From NCBI RefSeq assembly GCF_024809855.1, contig NZ_JANUEM010000012.1, positions 62,001 to 126,000 on the forward strand: DNA of 64,000 nucleotides, given 5' to 3'. Source of the stretch: Rheinheimera pacifica. GTDB taxonomy: Bacteria; Pseudomonadota; Gammaproteobacteria; Enterobacterales; Alteromonadaceae. A model generated the notes under the pieces. That model was not told the origin of the DNA. It did no database searches and worked only from the letters and a program-made list of their open reading frames with translations. The translations under genes and the position numbers were made by a program. Below are positions 44,354 to 53,373 of this stretch, piece by piece; positions within the stretch are counted from its first letter, which is position 1; the number at the start of each line of letters is the position of its first letter.

Positions 44354-45436
44354 ATGAGCATAAAATTCAAACAAGATAATCTGGTGGGCCAGTCTAACAG
44401 TTTTCTTAATGTACTGGATCAGGTCTCACAAATAGCGCCGTTAGACAAGCCGGTATTAATTATCGGTGAACGTGGCACAGGTAAAGAACTTATTGCCGCC
44501 CGTCTGCACTTTTTATCCCAGCGCTGGGATCAACAATACCTTACGCTTAACTGCGCTTCACTGAATGAAAACCTGTTGGAAAGTGAACTGTTCGGCCACG
44601 AAGCAGGTGCTTTTACCGGGGCAAGTAAACGCCATGAAGGACGTTTTGAGCGGGCCCACGGTGGCACGCTGTTTCTGGACGAACTGGCGAACACGCCAGG
44701 TTTAGTGCAGGAAAAACTGTTACGGGTTATTGAATATGGCGAGTTTGAACGCGTGGGTGGCAGCCGTTCGATAAAAACAGACGTCAGGCTGATTTGTGCA
44801 ACTAACGAAGATTTACCCCTGCTGGCCGAACAGGGCGAATTTCGTGCCGACTTACTGGACCGGCTGGCGTTTGATGTTATTACTTTACCGCCAATGCGTG
44901 AACGCCGGGAAGATATCATGGTACTGGCTGAACATTTTGCTATTAATATGGCCCGCGAGCTGGGCTTTGAGCTGTTCAGTGGTTTTAGTGAAAAAGCAAA
45001 ACGCACCCTGCTTGACTACCACTGGCCCGGTAATGTGCGTGAACTGAAAAACGTAGTAGAACGCAGCTTATACCGCACCAATAATGCATATGTACCAGTG
45101 CACGACATTCAGTTAGACCCGTTCGAGTCGCCTTACCGGCCAAAGCACCGCATCAAAGCGCCCCGCCTGCAGCCACAACAAGCTGCATTGGCACAGGAAA
45201 GCGCAACTGCGTTGCCTGTTACATCGACAGTGGTAGCACAGCCTAACCAGTTCGATTTCAATCAGGTACAGGATTTTAAAACCCTGTCGCAGGATTTTGA
45301 AGTAAGCCTGATTAAACAGGCACTGGCCGCCAGCCAGTATAACCAGAAAAAAACAGCTGAACTGTTGAATCTGACCTATCATCAGTTACGTGGCTATATG
45401 AAAAAATATCAGTTACTGGACAGCCAGCAAGCATGA
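44354..45436 (+). CDS. pspF: Psp operon sigma-54 activator PspF
   Basis: The 360-residue protein begins almost directly with an AAA+ domain: Walker A GERGTGKE near residue 38, the sigma-54 loop GAFTGA near 95 and Walker B FLDEL. It has no receiver domain, which is typical of PspF. A Fis-type helix-turn-helix (NQKKTAELLNLTYHQLRGY) ends the protein. A linker rich in Gln/Ala separates the two. It activates the divergent pspA promoter. Its stop overlaps the sapA start (ATGA), so the sap genes may be cotranscribed with it. Confidence 0.95.
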   Translation: MSIKFKQDNLVGQSNSFLNVLDQVSQIAPLDKPVLIIGERGTGKELIAARLHFLSQRWDQQYLTLNCASLNENLLESELFGHEAGAFTGASKRHEGRFERAHGGTLFLDELANTPGLVQEKLLRVIEYGEFERVGGSRSIKTDVRLICATNEDLPLLAEQGEFRADLLDRLAFDVITLPPMRERREDIMVLAEHFAINMARELGFELFSGFSEKAKRTLLDYHWPGNVRELKNVVERSLYRTNNAYVPVHDIQLDPFESPYRPKHRIKAPRLQPQQAALAQESATALPVTSTVVAQPNQFDFNQVQDFKTLSQDFEVSLIKQALAASQYNQKKTAELLNLTYHQLRGYMKKYQLLDSQQA

Positions 45437-47076
45437 ATCTTAGCTTTAGCCAGATAATACGGTCAGCACCCAGGCACAGTTTTTTGCCTTTGCTTGTAGC
45501 AGCCGTTGTCAGCGCCTGTCAGCCTCAACTGCCTGAAACCGTACGCAGTGGTTTAGTGTACTGCTCTGAAGGCTCACCAGAGGCATTTAACCCGCAGTTG
45601 GTAACCTCCGGCACAACCATTGATGCTATCAGCCAGCAGCTATACGATCGCCTGTTGGATATTGACCCACAAAGCGGTGAGCTTAAGCCCTTATTGGCCA
45701 CTCACTGGCAGGTGAATGACAGCGGCACAGTGTATGAGTTTACCTTGCGCTCCGGGGTACAATTTCATCAAACTGAATACTTTACTCCCGGCAGGCCATT
45801 TAACAGCGACGATGTGATATTTACCTTTAACCGTATTATGGATAAAAACCATCCTTTTCATTATCAGGGGGGTGGTAATTATCCGTTTTTCCAAAGCGTT
45901 GACTGGGCCAATTTGGTTGAACGTGTCGTCGCTACCAGTGAAAATACCGTACGGTTTGAGTTAAGCCGGCCTGACAGCTCATTTTTATCTAATCTGGCTA
46001 CTGATTTTGCCGCCATTTTATCGGCTGAATACGGTGCAGCTGTGCTTGCTCAGGGCCAGCCCGGCCGAATTGACAGCCACCCTATAGGTACCGGGCCGTT
46101 TCGCTTTAAAGAGTACCAAAAAGACGTACTGATCCGGTATTACCGCCATAAAAACTACTGGCGCGAACAGGCTAAACCTGAGCAGTTGGTGTTTGACATA
46201 GTGCCGAACAATGCCCGGCGCATGGCGAAATTGTTTACCCACGAATGTGATGTAGTTGCCTTTCCCCGGGTGGCTGAACTTGGCCTTATCAGCCAGCGGC
46301 CTGACGTCGACGTACAGGAAAGCACCAGCATGAACATTGGTTTCTGGGCATTTAACACCGCAAAGCCACCTTTTGATGATGCCAGAGTGCGCTTAGCCCT
46401 GGCAATGGCCATTAACCGCGAAGCCATTTTACAGGCCGTGTATTTTGGCTATGCCACTGCGGCAAACTCCGTATTGCCACCTACGTCCTGGGCTTACAAT
46501 GCCGACTTGCCACAACTGCCTTTTGATCAGACTCAGGCTAAAGCATTACTGGCTGAGGCAGGCTATGCCAACGGCTTTAGCATGGATATCTGGGCAATGC
46601 CGGTGCAGCGCCTGTATAACCCCAATGCACTGAAAATGGCTGAAATGATGCAGGCAGACCTGGCCCAGATTGGTGTCAGGGCCACAATCGTGTCTTATGA
46701 ATGGAACAGTTTTCGCCGTAAACTCAGTAACAACGAGCATGATTCAGTACTGATTGGCTGGTCGGCTGATAATGCTGATCCGGATAATTTTTTCCGGCCG
46801 CTGCTAAGCTGCAGTGCTGCGCAAACCGGTACTAACAGAGCCAACTGGTGCGATGCTAATTTTGACCGTTTAATAAGCCAGGCGCTGCTGACATCGGATC
46901 AAAAACAACGCCGTAGCTATTATATGGCAGCACAGCAGTATCTTGCCGAGCAAATGCCATTACTGAGCATTGCGCACTCACAACGCTTTCAGGCACTTAA
47001 CAGTGACATCAGCGGTATTGAGATTAATCCTTACGGCGGGATCTCGCTGGCAACCGCTGTGAAGGATGTTAAATGA
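45433..47076 (+). CDS. sapA: Periplasmic peptide-binding lipoprotein SapA
   Basis: The 547-residue SBP family 5 protein has a signal with a lipobox-like VSAC near residue 29 and the family segment FHQTEYFTPGRPFNSDDVIFTFNR (shown in part: GRPFNSDDVIFTFNR). SapA delivers peptides or related ligands to the SapBC permease. The Sap system is linked to antimicrobial-peptide resistance in Salmonella, and in E. coli SapBCDF has been linked to putrescine export, so the substrate here is open. The ATG overlaps the pspF stop by 4 bp. Confidence 0.92.
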   Translation: MNLSFSQIIRSAPRHSFLPLLVAAVVSACQPQLPETVRSGLVYCSEGSPEAFNPQLVTSGTTIDAISQQLYDRLLDIDPQSGELKPLLATHWQVNDSGTVYEFTLRSGVQFHQTEYFTPGRPFNSDDVIFTFNRIMDKNHPFHYQGGGNYPFFQSVDWANLVERVVATSENTVRFELSRPDSSFLSNLATDFAAILSAEYGAAVLAQGQPGRIDSHPIGTGPFRFKEYQKDVLIRYYRHKNYWREQAKPEQLVFDIVPNNARRMAKLFTHECDVVAFPRVAELGLISQRPDVDVQESTSMNIGFWAFNTAKPPFDDARVRLALAMAINREAILQAVYFGYATAANSVLPPTSWAYNADLPQLPFDQTQAKALLAEAGYANGFSMDIWAMPVQRLYNPNALKMAEMMQADLAQIGVRATIVSYEWNSFRRKLSNNEHDSVLIGWSADNADPDNFFRPLLSCSAAQTGTNRANWCDANFDRLISQALLTSDQKQRRSYYMAAQQYLAEQMPLLSIAHSQRFQALNSDISGIEINPYGGISLATAVKDVK

Positions 47077-48089
47077 TCCTGTATTTATTACGCCGCCTGT
47101 TTTTGCTGGTTTTTGTCTTTATCGCTCTTAGCATACTGGCATTTAGCCTTGGGTACTTGTTTCCGGGCAATGCACTGCAAAACTTTACCGGCATGACAGA
47201 TATTCCTGCAGAACTGGCAACACAACTAACGGCGGAGTACCGCTTAGACAGTGGTTATATACAACAGTATATTGCCTACCTGCAGCGTATTTTCAGTGGC
47301 GATTGGGGCCTGTCTTTTGCCAGTAAGCAGCCGCTGTTACAGGAAATAAAAATATTGTTGCCCGCTACGTTGGAGCTTGCAGCTTATGCGCTGCTGGTGT
47401 CATTTTTTGTCGGCATTCCACTGGGTATTATTGCGGCAATAAAGCCAGACGGTATTGTCAGCCGTATAATTTCAACACTGGCGATAGCAGGTTACTCAAT
47501 CCCGGTATTCTGGTGGGCACTGCTGCTGATTATGCTGTTTTCACTAGGCCTGGGCTGGCTGCCGACGGCCGGACGCATCGGTGTTTTGTATGAAATACCG
47601 CATATTACCGGCTTTATGCTGGCCGATATTTTGCTGGCCAACAGCCAGCACCAGACAGAAGCTCTGCTTAATGCCTTGCGTCATATACTGCTGCCCACAA
47701 TAGTACTGGCAACCTTCCCTACCACTGTAATGATCCGTTTTACCCGTGACTCGATGTTGGATGTCTGGGAGCAAAGCTATATAAAAACAGCACGGGCCAA
47801 GGGGCTGAACCGGGCGCAAGTGCTGTACCGGCATGGCCTGCGAAATGCGTTATTGCCGGTAATACGCCAGATTGGTTTGCAATTTAGTACCCTGATAACA
47901 CTGGCGATGATTACTGAAGTTATTTTCTCCTGGCCAGGTATTGGCCGCTGGCTGATAGACAGTATTTATCAGCGTAATTACCCGGCAATTCAGGCGGGTT
48001 TACTGGTTATCTCAACCCTGGTTATCAGTGTAAATATGTTAACAGAAATTCTGCATACGCTGTTTAATCCTCTGGCAAGGAAGCGCTGA
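47073..48089 (+). CDS. sapB: Sap ABC transporter permease SapB
   Basis: The 338-residue permease has about six membrane helices and the EAA-type cytoplasmic loop (KTARAKGLNRAQVLYRHGLRNALLP, key part ARAKGLNRAQVLYRHGLRNA). It matches the DppB/OppB permease group. It overlaps sapA by 4 bp with AAGGAT upstream. It pairs with SapC to form the channel. Confidence 0.93.
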   Translation: MILYLLRRLFLLVFVFIALSILAFSLGYLFPGNALQNFTGMTDIPAELATQLTAEYRLDSGYIQQYIAYLQRIFSGDWGLSFASKQPLLQEIKILLPATLELAAYALLVSFFVGIPLGIIAAIKPDGIVSRIISTLAIAGYSIPVFWWALLLIMLFSLGLGWLPTAGRIGVLYEIPHITGFMLADILLANSQHQTEALLNALRHILLPTIVLATFPTTVMIRFTRDSMLDVWEQSYIKTARAKGLNRAQVLYRHGLRNALLPVIRQIGLQFSTLITLAMITEVIFSWPGIGRWLIDSIYQRNYPAIQAGLLVISTLVISVNMLTEILHTLFNPLARKR

Positions 48090-48090
48090 G

Positions 48091-48987
48091 ATGGCCCGAT
48101 TTCGTTTACTACCGGATGAACAACAGGCCCGCTCACCGCTGCTGTTGCTGTGGCGCGAATTTTCCCGCCAGCATAGCGCTATGTCGGGGCTGGTATTATT
48201 TATACTGTTTTTTTTGCTGGCACTGCTCTCGCCACTGCTAACCCCACATGATCCCTACCTGCAAAATGATACCCTGTTGCTGATTGCCCCCTCATGGTCT
48301 GAACAAGGGCTGGTACAATATCCGTTTGGTACCGATGATTTGGGCCGTGATATGTTTTCCCGAATGCTGATGGGAGCCCGCTATACTTTTGGTATTGCCC
48401 TAATTACGGTAATAGGCGCCTTATTGATAGGCTTACTGCTGGGTGTACTGGCAGGTATGAGCAAAGGACTAAAATCCAGCGTATTTAACCATGTGCTCGA
48501 TTTAGCGCTGACAATCCCGTCCTTACTGTTAGCTATTATTATCGTGGCTATACTCGGCCCTGGCCTGTTAAACACCGTGTGGGCCATTATGCTGGCTTTA
48601 CTGCCGCAATTTGTTCATAGCATCCGCAATGCTATTGCCGAACAGCTGAATCAGGATTACGTCACCGCATATCGCTTAGACGGTGCCAGCAACTGGCAGG
48701 TACTTACGCGGATAATTTTGCCTAATATCTGGGAGCGATTAACCGTAACCGCCACAATGGCATTATCAACCGCTATTCTCGATATTGCCGCTTTGGGTTT
48801 TCTTGGCCTTGGCGCTCAGGCCCCCACTGCTGAATGGGGTGCAATTATCGCTGACTCGCTGGATCTTATCTACGTTGCACCTGCCGGTGTTGCGCTGCCT
48901 GGGCTACTGATATTTACGGCGGTATTGTCAGTTAATCTGGTGGGCGACGGCCTGCGTAACGCCATGAAAAAACGGCGGGAAAACTAA
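48091..48987 (+). CDS. sapC: Sap ABC transporter permease SapC
   Basis: The 298-residue permease of the DppC/OppC group has FGTDDLGRDMFSRMLMGAR after the first helix and the EAA loop AYRLDGASNWQVLTRIILPN. It starts 1 bp after the sapB stop with AAGGAAG upstream. Together with SapB it forms the transmembrane pathway energised by SapD and SapF. Confidence 0.93.
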   Translation: MARFRLLPDEQQARSPLLLLWREFSRQHSAMSGLVLFILFFLLALLSPLLTPHDPYLQNDTLLLIAPSWSEQGLVQYPFGTDDLGRDMFSRMLMGARYTFGIALITVIGALLIGLLLGVLAGMSKGLKSSVFNHVLDLALTIPSLLLAIIIVAILGPGLLNTVWAIMLALLPQFVHSIRNAIAEQLNQDYVTAYRLDGASNWQVLTRIILPNIWERLTVTATMALSTAILDIAALGFLGLGAQAPTAEWGAIIADSLDLIYVAPAGVALPGLLIFTAVLSVNLVGDGLRNAMKKRREN

Positions 48988-49982
48988 TGCTGTTACTCGA
49001 CATTAAAAACCTGACCATAGAGCTAAAAACTCCCGACGGCTTAATCCGGGCAGTTGATCGGGTTAATCTCAGCTTACGTGAAGGTGAAACCCGCGGCCTG
49101 GTGGGTGAATCCGGTTCAGGTAAAAGCCTTATAGCCAAAGCTATTGTGGGCGTACTAAACAAGCGTTGGCAGGTCAGTGCCGACCGCTTTAACTGGTGCG
49201 GGCAGGACTTGCTGCGTTTACCCTATGATCAGCAGCGCAAAGTCATTGGCCGTGACATTGCTATGATATACCAGGAACCCAGCCGCAGCCTCGATCCCAC
49301 CGCCGCCATACTGGAGCAGCTTGAAGAAGCTATTCCCGCCCACCTGCTGGAAGGCCCCTGGTGGAAACGCAGTTATCTGCGCCGGCGTAAGGCAATTGGC
49401 TTACTGCACAAAGTGGGCGTGCGCGATCACCAGGCAGTATTACAAAGCTATCCTTATCAATTATCTGAGGGTGTTTGCCAGAAAATCATGATTGCTATGG
49501 CCATTGCCAAAGCACCAAAGCTATTAATTGCTGATGAGCCCACTACAGCATTGGAAAGCACTACCCAGGCGCAGCTGTTTCGTTTGCTGGCCAGTTTTAA
49601 CCAGCTAAAAGGCACCTCGGTATTGCTGATAAGCCACGAGCTGGAAAGCATAGCCCGTTACACACAAAGCCTCAGTGTGTTGTACTGTGGTCAGTTAGTT
49701 GAAGCAGGCGAAACCGCCAGCATTATCAAACAGCCTTACCATCCCTACACCAACGCCCTGATTAAAAGCGTACCGGAGTTTCAACCGAACCTGCAGCCGA
49801 AAACACCACTATATGCCCTGCCTGGCAGTATTCCGGTACTGCAACATTTACCTATTGGCTGCCGTCTCGGCCCCCGTTGCCCGAATGCGCGCAAAGAATG
49901 TGTAAAAACACCGACACTGGAACGCCTGCAAAATCACTATTACAGCTGTCATTTTCCCTTAATTGGTAAAAAAGACTTATGA
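48987..49982 (+). CDS. sapD: Sap ABC transporter ATP-binding protein SapD
   Basis: The 331-residue ATPase has Walker A GESGSGKS near residue 39, the SapD-type signature LSEGVCQK (in place of LSGGQ) and Walker B LLIADEP. A C-terminal oligopeptide-transporter extension has the cysteine-containing GCRLGPRCPNARKEC segment. It overlaps sapC by one base and sapF by 4 bp. In E. coli SapD also supports Trk potassium uptake. Confidence 0.94.
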   Translation: MLLLDIKNLTIELKTPDGLIRAVDRVNLSLREGETRGLVGESGSGKSLIAKAIVGVLNKRWQVSADRFNWCGQDLLRLPYDQQRKVIGRDIAMIYQEPSRSLDPTAAILEQLEEAIPAHLLEGPWWKRSYLRRRKAIGLLHKVGVRDHQAVLQSYPYQLSEGVCQKIMIAMAIAKAPKLLIADEPTTALESTTQAQLFRLLASFNQLKGTSVLLISHELESIARYTQSLSVLYCGQLVEAGETASIIKQPYHPYTNALIKSVPEFQPNLQPKTPLYALPGSIPVLQHLPIGCRLGPRCPNARKECVKTPTLERLQNHYYSCHFPLIGKKDL

Positions 49983-50746
49983 ATACCCTGCTTGAAGTCA
50001 GAGATCTGTGTAAAACCTATCACAAACAAAGTGGCTGGTTTAGCCAGCGCAGTGTTATTGCAGTGCAAAATATCAATTTTACGCTGGCAGAAGGTAAAAC
50101 TCTGGCCATTGTCGGTGAAACCGGCTCTGGCAAAAGTACGCTGGCAAAACTACTGGTAGGCATTGAAAAACCAGACAGTGGCGATATTCTGCTGGCAGGG
50201 CAGCCGGTTAAAATTAGCCACTACCGGCAATATAATCATGTTATCCGGTTTATTTTTCAGGATGCAGCGAAGTCACTCAATCCACACCAGAAAATAGGCC
50301 AGATGCTGGACGACGTATTGCGTTTTAGCACAGTACTGGACCCGCAACAACGCAAGTTAAAAATCCGCCAGACATTAAAACAGCTCGGTTTGCTGGATGA
50401 ACACAGCGAATACTATCCACATATGTTTTCCGGTGGTCAGTTACAACGGGTAGCGCTGGCCAGAGCACTGATCCTTGACCCCAAGCTGCTTATTCTGGAT
50501 GAAGCACTGACCGCACTGGATCCATCGCTGCGGGCACAAATTGTGAACTTACTGCTGGAGTTGCAGCAAAAATCAGGCCTGGCTTATCTGCTGATCACCA
50601 ATCATTTACGGCTGGTTCGTCATATCGCTGACGATTTGCTGGTATTGCATCAGGGCTCAGCGCTGGATTACGGCAATACCGCACATGTATTTGCCAATGC
50701 CGGGCATGACTACAGCCGCAAATTGATTAATAGCGCTATTACATAA
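49979..50746 (+). CDS. sapF: Sap ABC transporter ATP-binding protein SapF
   Basis: The 255-residue ATPase has Walker A GETGSGKS near residue 46, signature FSGGQLQR and Walker B LLILDEAL, where Ala replaces the usual Pro after the Glu. It lacks the C-terminal extension of SapD. It is the last gene of pspF-sapABCDF and is followed directly by a strong terminator. Confidence 0.94.
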   Translation: MNTLLEVRDLCKTYHKQSGWFSQRSVIAVQNINFTLAEGKTLAIVGETGSGKSTLAKLLVGIEKPDSGDILLAGQPVKISHYRQYNHVIRFIFQDAAKSLNPHQKIGQMLDDVLRFSTVLDPQQRKLKIRQTLKQLGLLDEHSEYYPHMFSGGQLQRVALARALILDPKLLILDEALTALDPSLRAQIVNLLLELQQKSGLAYLLITNHLRLVRHIADDLLVLHQGSALDYGNTAHVFANAGHDYSRKLINSAIT

Positions 50747-50775
50747 AAAAACCGTGGCAAGCCACGGTTTTTTTT
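50746..50775. terminator. Bidirectional terminator between sapF and ppiD
   Basis: AAAAAACCGTGGC and GCCACGGTTTTTT form a 13-bp inverted repeat around AA, with eight Ts on the plus strand and six As on the left giving a T-run on the minus strand. It serves the convergent sapF and ppiD genes. Confidence 0.92.
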
Positions 50776-50793
50776 AATCTATCTGTATTTGTA

Positions 50794-52701
50794 TTACTGA
50801 GTATCTGTTACTGCTGCACGTAAATTACGGCTTATATCAGCCTTAGCTTTTAACGCTGCAATTACGGCACGGTAATGTTGCTCTGCCTGCTGCTCTGCCA
50901 GACGATCCAGCTGCGCAGGTTCCGGCACCATTGTTACTTCGGCATCTTTTACTGCCAACACAGACACCAAGGCAATATCACCATTAGCCAGCGTAGTCAG
51001 CTCTATAGCCGGTTTATCAGCCGGACGAGGCATAGCAAACGCTTTAGCACGGATTTGTGCATCCAGTGTACCGCCAAAGCGTGGCACATCTGCTGCTTGC
51101 TCCAGTGTTAATGATGCCTGTTCAGCCTGCGCCTTTAAACTGTCCTGCCCAGCCGATGCCAATATCTCTTCACCCTTGGCTTTGGCTAACAACGAGCTTT
51201 GCTCTGCACGAACAACGGCTTCTACTTCTGCTTTAACTTCTTCCAGCGTTTGGGTACGTTTTGCCTGGTGATCAGTAACACGCACTACGATAGCGTGTTG
51301 ATTATCCAGTTCAATCACCTCACTGTTTAGCCGCTCATTAATAAAGCCGCTATCGAAGATTTTACTCATTACCGCAGGTGCAGACAAAGGCGCAGTAGCT
51401 TCATTGCGGCTGAATAATGGTGTTGAAATAATCTTGCCATCTACCGCTGCTGCTGCGTCTTCCAGTGTATCCGGCACTTCAAAACTGACTTCGGCCAAAC
51501 GTTGCTGTAAATCATAAAACTTTGCCGTTGCCGCATCTTGTTTGATACGTTCTGCAATATCTGCAGATACTTCTGCGAATTCCTGAACCTGCGCCGGTTC
51601 CAGAGTAACTAACTTAATAATATGGTAACCATAAGCGCTTCTTACCACAGAGCTAAGCTCGCCGGTTTCCTTCATAGCAAAAGCAACACGCTCAAATTCA
51701 GGGTCTACATCACCCGCAGCCAGCCACCCCAATACACCGCCGTTATCTGCAGAAAAGGTATCAGCAGATTCTGCTTTAGCCAACTGAGCAAAATCAGCAC
51801 CGGCTTTTAACTGCTGTAAAATTGCTTCCGCTTTTGCCGCTACAGCAGGGTCGTCCTGCTCGGCTTCCAGCATAATATGCGCAACCTGGCGACGCTCATC
51901 ACGGGTGTAACGTGTTTTGTTTGCCTGGTAATATTCAGCCATTTGCTGCTCAGTCACTTCAATATCGGCAGCCAGCGCAGCAGCTGATAACTCAACATAG
52001 TTGACAGCCACTTTTTGCTCGGTTTCAAATTGCTCCAGATGAGTCGTGTAATAGTCTTGCAGCATTTGTTCTGTCAGCTCTACGTTAGCGGCAAAATCTG
52101 CTGCAGCAATACGCACAAATTCGATATCACGGCTTTGCTGCTGTAATTTGGCCAGTAACTGCATATCTTTAACAGTGGCAAATTCGCTGCTCAGTAAACC
52201 AATTAATAACTGGTTGCGGGACATTTGCTCACGCATCATTTCACGGAACTGATCTGGCTGATAACCGGCCTGGCGCAGTAAAGCCTGATAACGGTCATTA
52301 TTAAACTGGCCGTCAACCTGAAACTCTGTCATACCGCGGATAGCGTCACGAACCTGCTCATCACTGACGCGCAGGCCAAGCTTGGCAGCAAATTGCTTTT
52401 GCAGAGTCTCGTCAATAAGACGCTCCAGCACTTCGCTGCGAAAATTATTCATATAAGCGTTATCTGCGGCCAGGGTGGCGTACATTTCACCAAACTGCTG
52501 TTGCAGCCGTGCCCGTTCATTCTGAAATGCCTGGTCAAAGTCTGCACGGCTGATTTTTTCACCGTTAACCTCTGCCACATTAACTTCGGCAGGCGCACTT
52601 AAGTAACTGCCAACACCTGCTAATGCGAACGTCAGGATCACTAAGCCTAAAATAGACTTGGCAATGATTCCCTGCGAGCCTTCTCTGATTCTTTCTAACA
52701 T
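50794..52701 (-). CDS. ppiD: Periplasmic folding chaperone PpiD (parvulin-type PPIase)
   Basis: The 635-residue protein has an N-terminal membrane anchor (SILGLVILTFALAGVGSYL), a SurA-like chaperone region (residues 45-230), a parvulin rotamase domain (about 265-355; AHIMLEAE, GADFAQLAK and GGVLGWL) and a C-terminal extension. It assists nascent outer-membrane and periplasmic proteins near the Sec translocon. It follows hupB, as in E. coli. Confidence 0.94.
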   Translation of the reverse strand: MLERIREGSQGIIAKSILGLVILTFALAGVGSYLSAPAEVNVAEVNGEKISRADFDQAFQNERARLQQQFGEMYATLAADNAYMNNFRSEVLERLIDETLQKQFAAKLGLRVSDEQVRDAIRGMTEFQVDGQFNNDRYQALLRQAGYQPDQFREMMREQMSRNQLLIGLLSSEFATVKDMQLLAKLQQQSRDIEFVRIAAADFAANVELTEQMLQDYYTTHLEQFETEQKVAVNYVELSAAALAADIEVTEQQMAEYYQANKTRYTRDERRQVAHIMLEAEQDDPAVAAKAEAILQQLKAGADFAQLAKAESADTFSADNGGVLGWLAAGDVDPEFERVAFAMKETGELSSVVRSAYGYHIIKLVTLEPAQVQEFAEVSADIAERIKQDAATAKFYDLQQRLAEVSFEVPDTLEDAAAAVDGKIISTPLFSRNEATAPLSAPAVMSKIFDSGFINERLNSEVIELDNQHAIVVRVTDHQAKRTQTLEEVKAEVEAVVRAEQSSLLAKAKGEEILASAGQDSLKAQAEQASLTLEQAADVPRFGGTLDAQIRAKAFAMPRPADKPAIELTTLANGDIALVSVLAVKDAEVTMVPEPAQLDRLAEQQAEQHYRAVIAALKAKADISRNLRAAVTDTQ

Positions 52702-52767
52702 CTTAGCACGATCTCTTTATTCATCTTTAACGGCTGGGAGGCAACAAAAACGCATCTTGGTTGCCGT

Positions 52768-52794
52768 AAAAAAAAACGCATCTTAACAGATGCG
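52768..52794 (-). terminator. hupB terminator
   Basis: A 7-bp stem (CGCATCT / AGATGCG) with loop TAAC is followed on the minus strand by nine Ts (52768-52776). A partial copy of the same arm, AAAAACGCATCTT, recurs 26 bp away at 52746-52758. Confidence 0.85.
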
Positions 52795-52891
52795 CTTTTT
52801 TTAGAGAAGCCTTTGGAAGACTGAGGTCACTGTATTAAGCTGCCTGCTACTTCCAAAATCGGCACTTTGTTTGTCTTTACCAAACTAAAGC

Positions 52892-53164
52892 TTAGTTACA
52901 GGCGTCTTTTAACGCTTTACCAGGCTTGAAAGAAGGAATTTTCGCAGACGCGATTTGAATAGTTGCACCAGTTTGTGGGTTACGGCCAGTACGGGCTGCA
53001 CGCTCACGTACACTGTAAGTACCAAAACCAACTAATGCTACAGAGTCGCCTTCTTTAAGAGCTTCGGTAACAGCATCAATGAACGAATCTAAAGCACGAC
53101 CAGCTGCTGCTTTAGAAATGTCTGCACCAGCAGCAATTTTGTCGATAAGTTGAGACTTGTTCAC
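52892..53164 (-). CDS. hupB: DNA-binding protein HU-beta
   Basis: The 90-residue protein has the HU fold with the conserved [21 protein letters not shown] arm region (key part [18 protein letters not shown]). It bends and compacts DNA. The start is GTG at 53164 ([10 protein letters not shown]), with GGGGA upstream; E. coli hupB also uses GTG. The open frame extends 12 codons further without support. It lies between lon and ppiD and has its own promoter. Confidence 0.96.
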   Translation of the reverse strand: MNKSQLIDKIAAGADISKAAAGRALDSFIDAVTEALKEGDSVALVGFGTYSVRERAARTGRNPQTGATIQIASAKIPSFKPGKALKDACN

Positions 53165-53234
53165 AATATCATCCCCTTCAATTGTTATTATTTTCAACAA
53201 CTACACTTCATTAGTTCTGTAAGTGAGCTTCATC

Positions 53235-53263
53235 GTTATAACAAGCATTTTTCAGGCTTGCAA
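53235..53263 (-). promoter_or_regulatory. Probable sigma-70 promoter of hupB
   Basis: On the minus strand TTGCAA (53258-53263) and TATAAC (53235-53240) are spaced by 17 bp. The start would lie near 53228, giving a leader of about 65 nt before the GTG. Confidence 0.6.
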
Positions 53264-53303
53264 GCAAAAAAGCAGCAAAACTAACAGTTCTGGCTTTGAC
53301 TGC

Positions 53304-53324
53304 AGCCCTTGTATAACAAGGGCT
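53304..53324 (-). other. Hairpin between lon and hupB without a U-tract
   Basis: AGCCCTTGT and ACAAGGGCT form a 9-bp perfect stem with a 3-base loop, 50 bp after the lon stop. The transcript continues with GCAGTCAAAG, so it is not a standard intrinsic terminator. It may protect the lon mRNA end or stop Rho-trimmed RNA; that is inference. Confidence 0.55.
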
Positions 53325-53373
53325 TGGTCGAAACTTTCCATAACTTAGCACAGCCAACGGGAATGAAAAGCCC

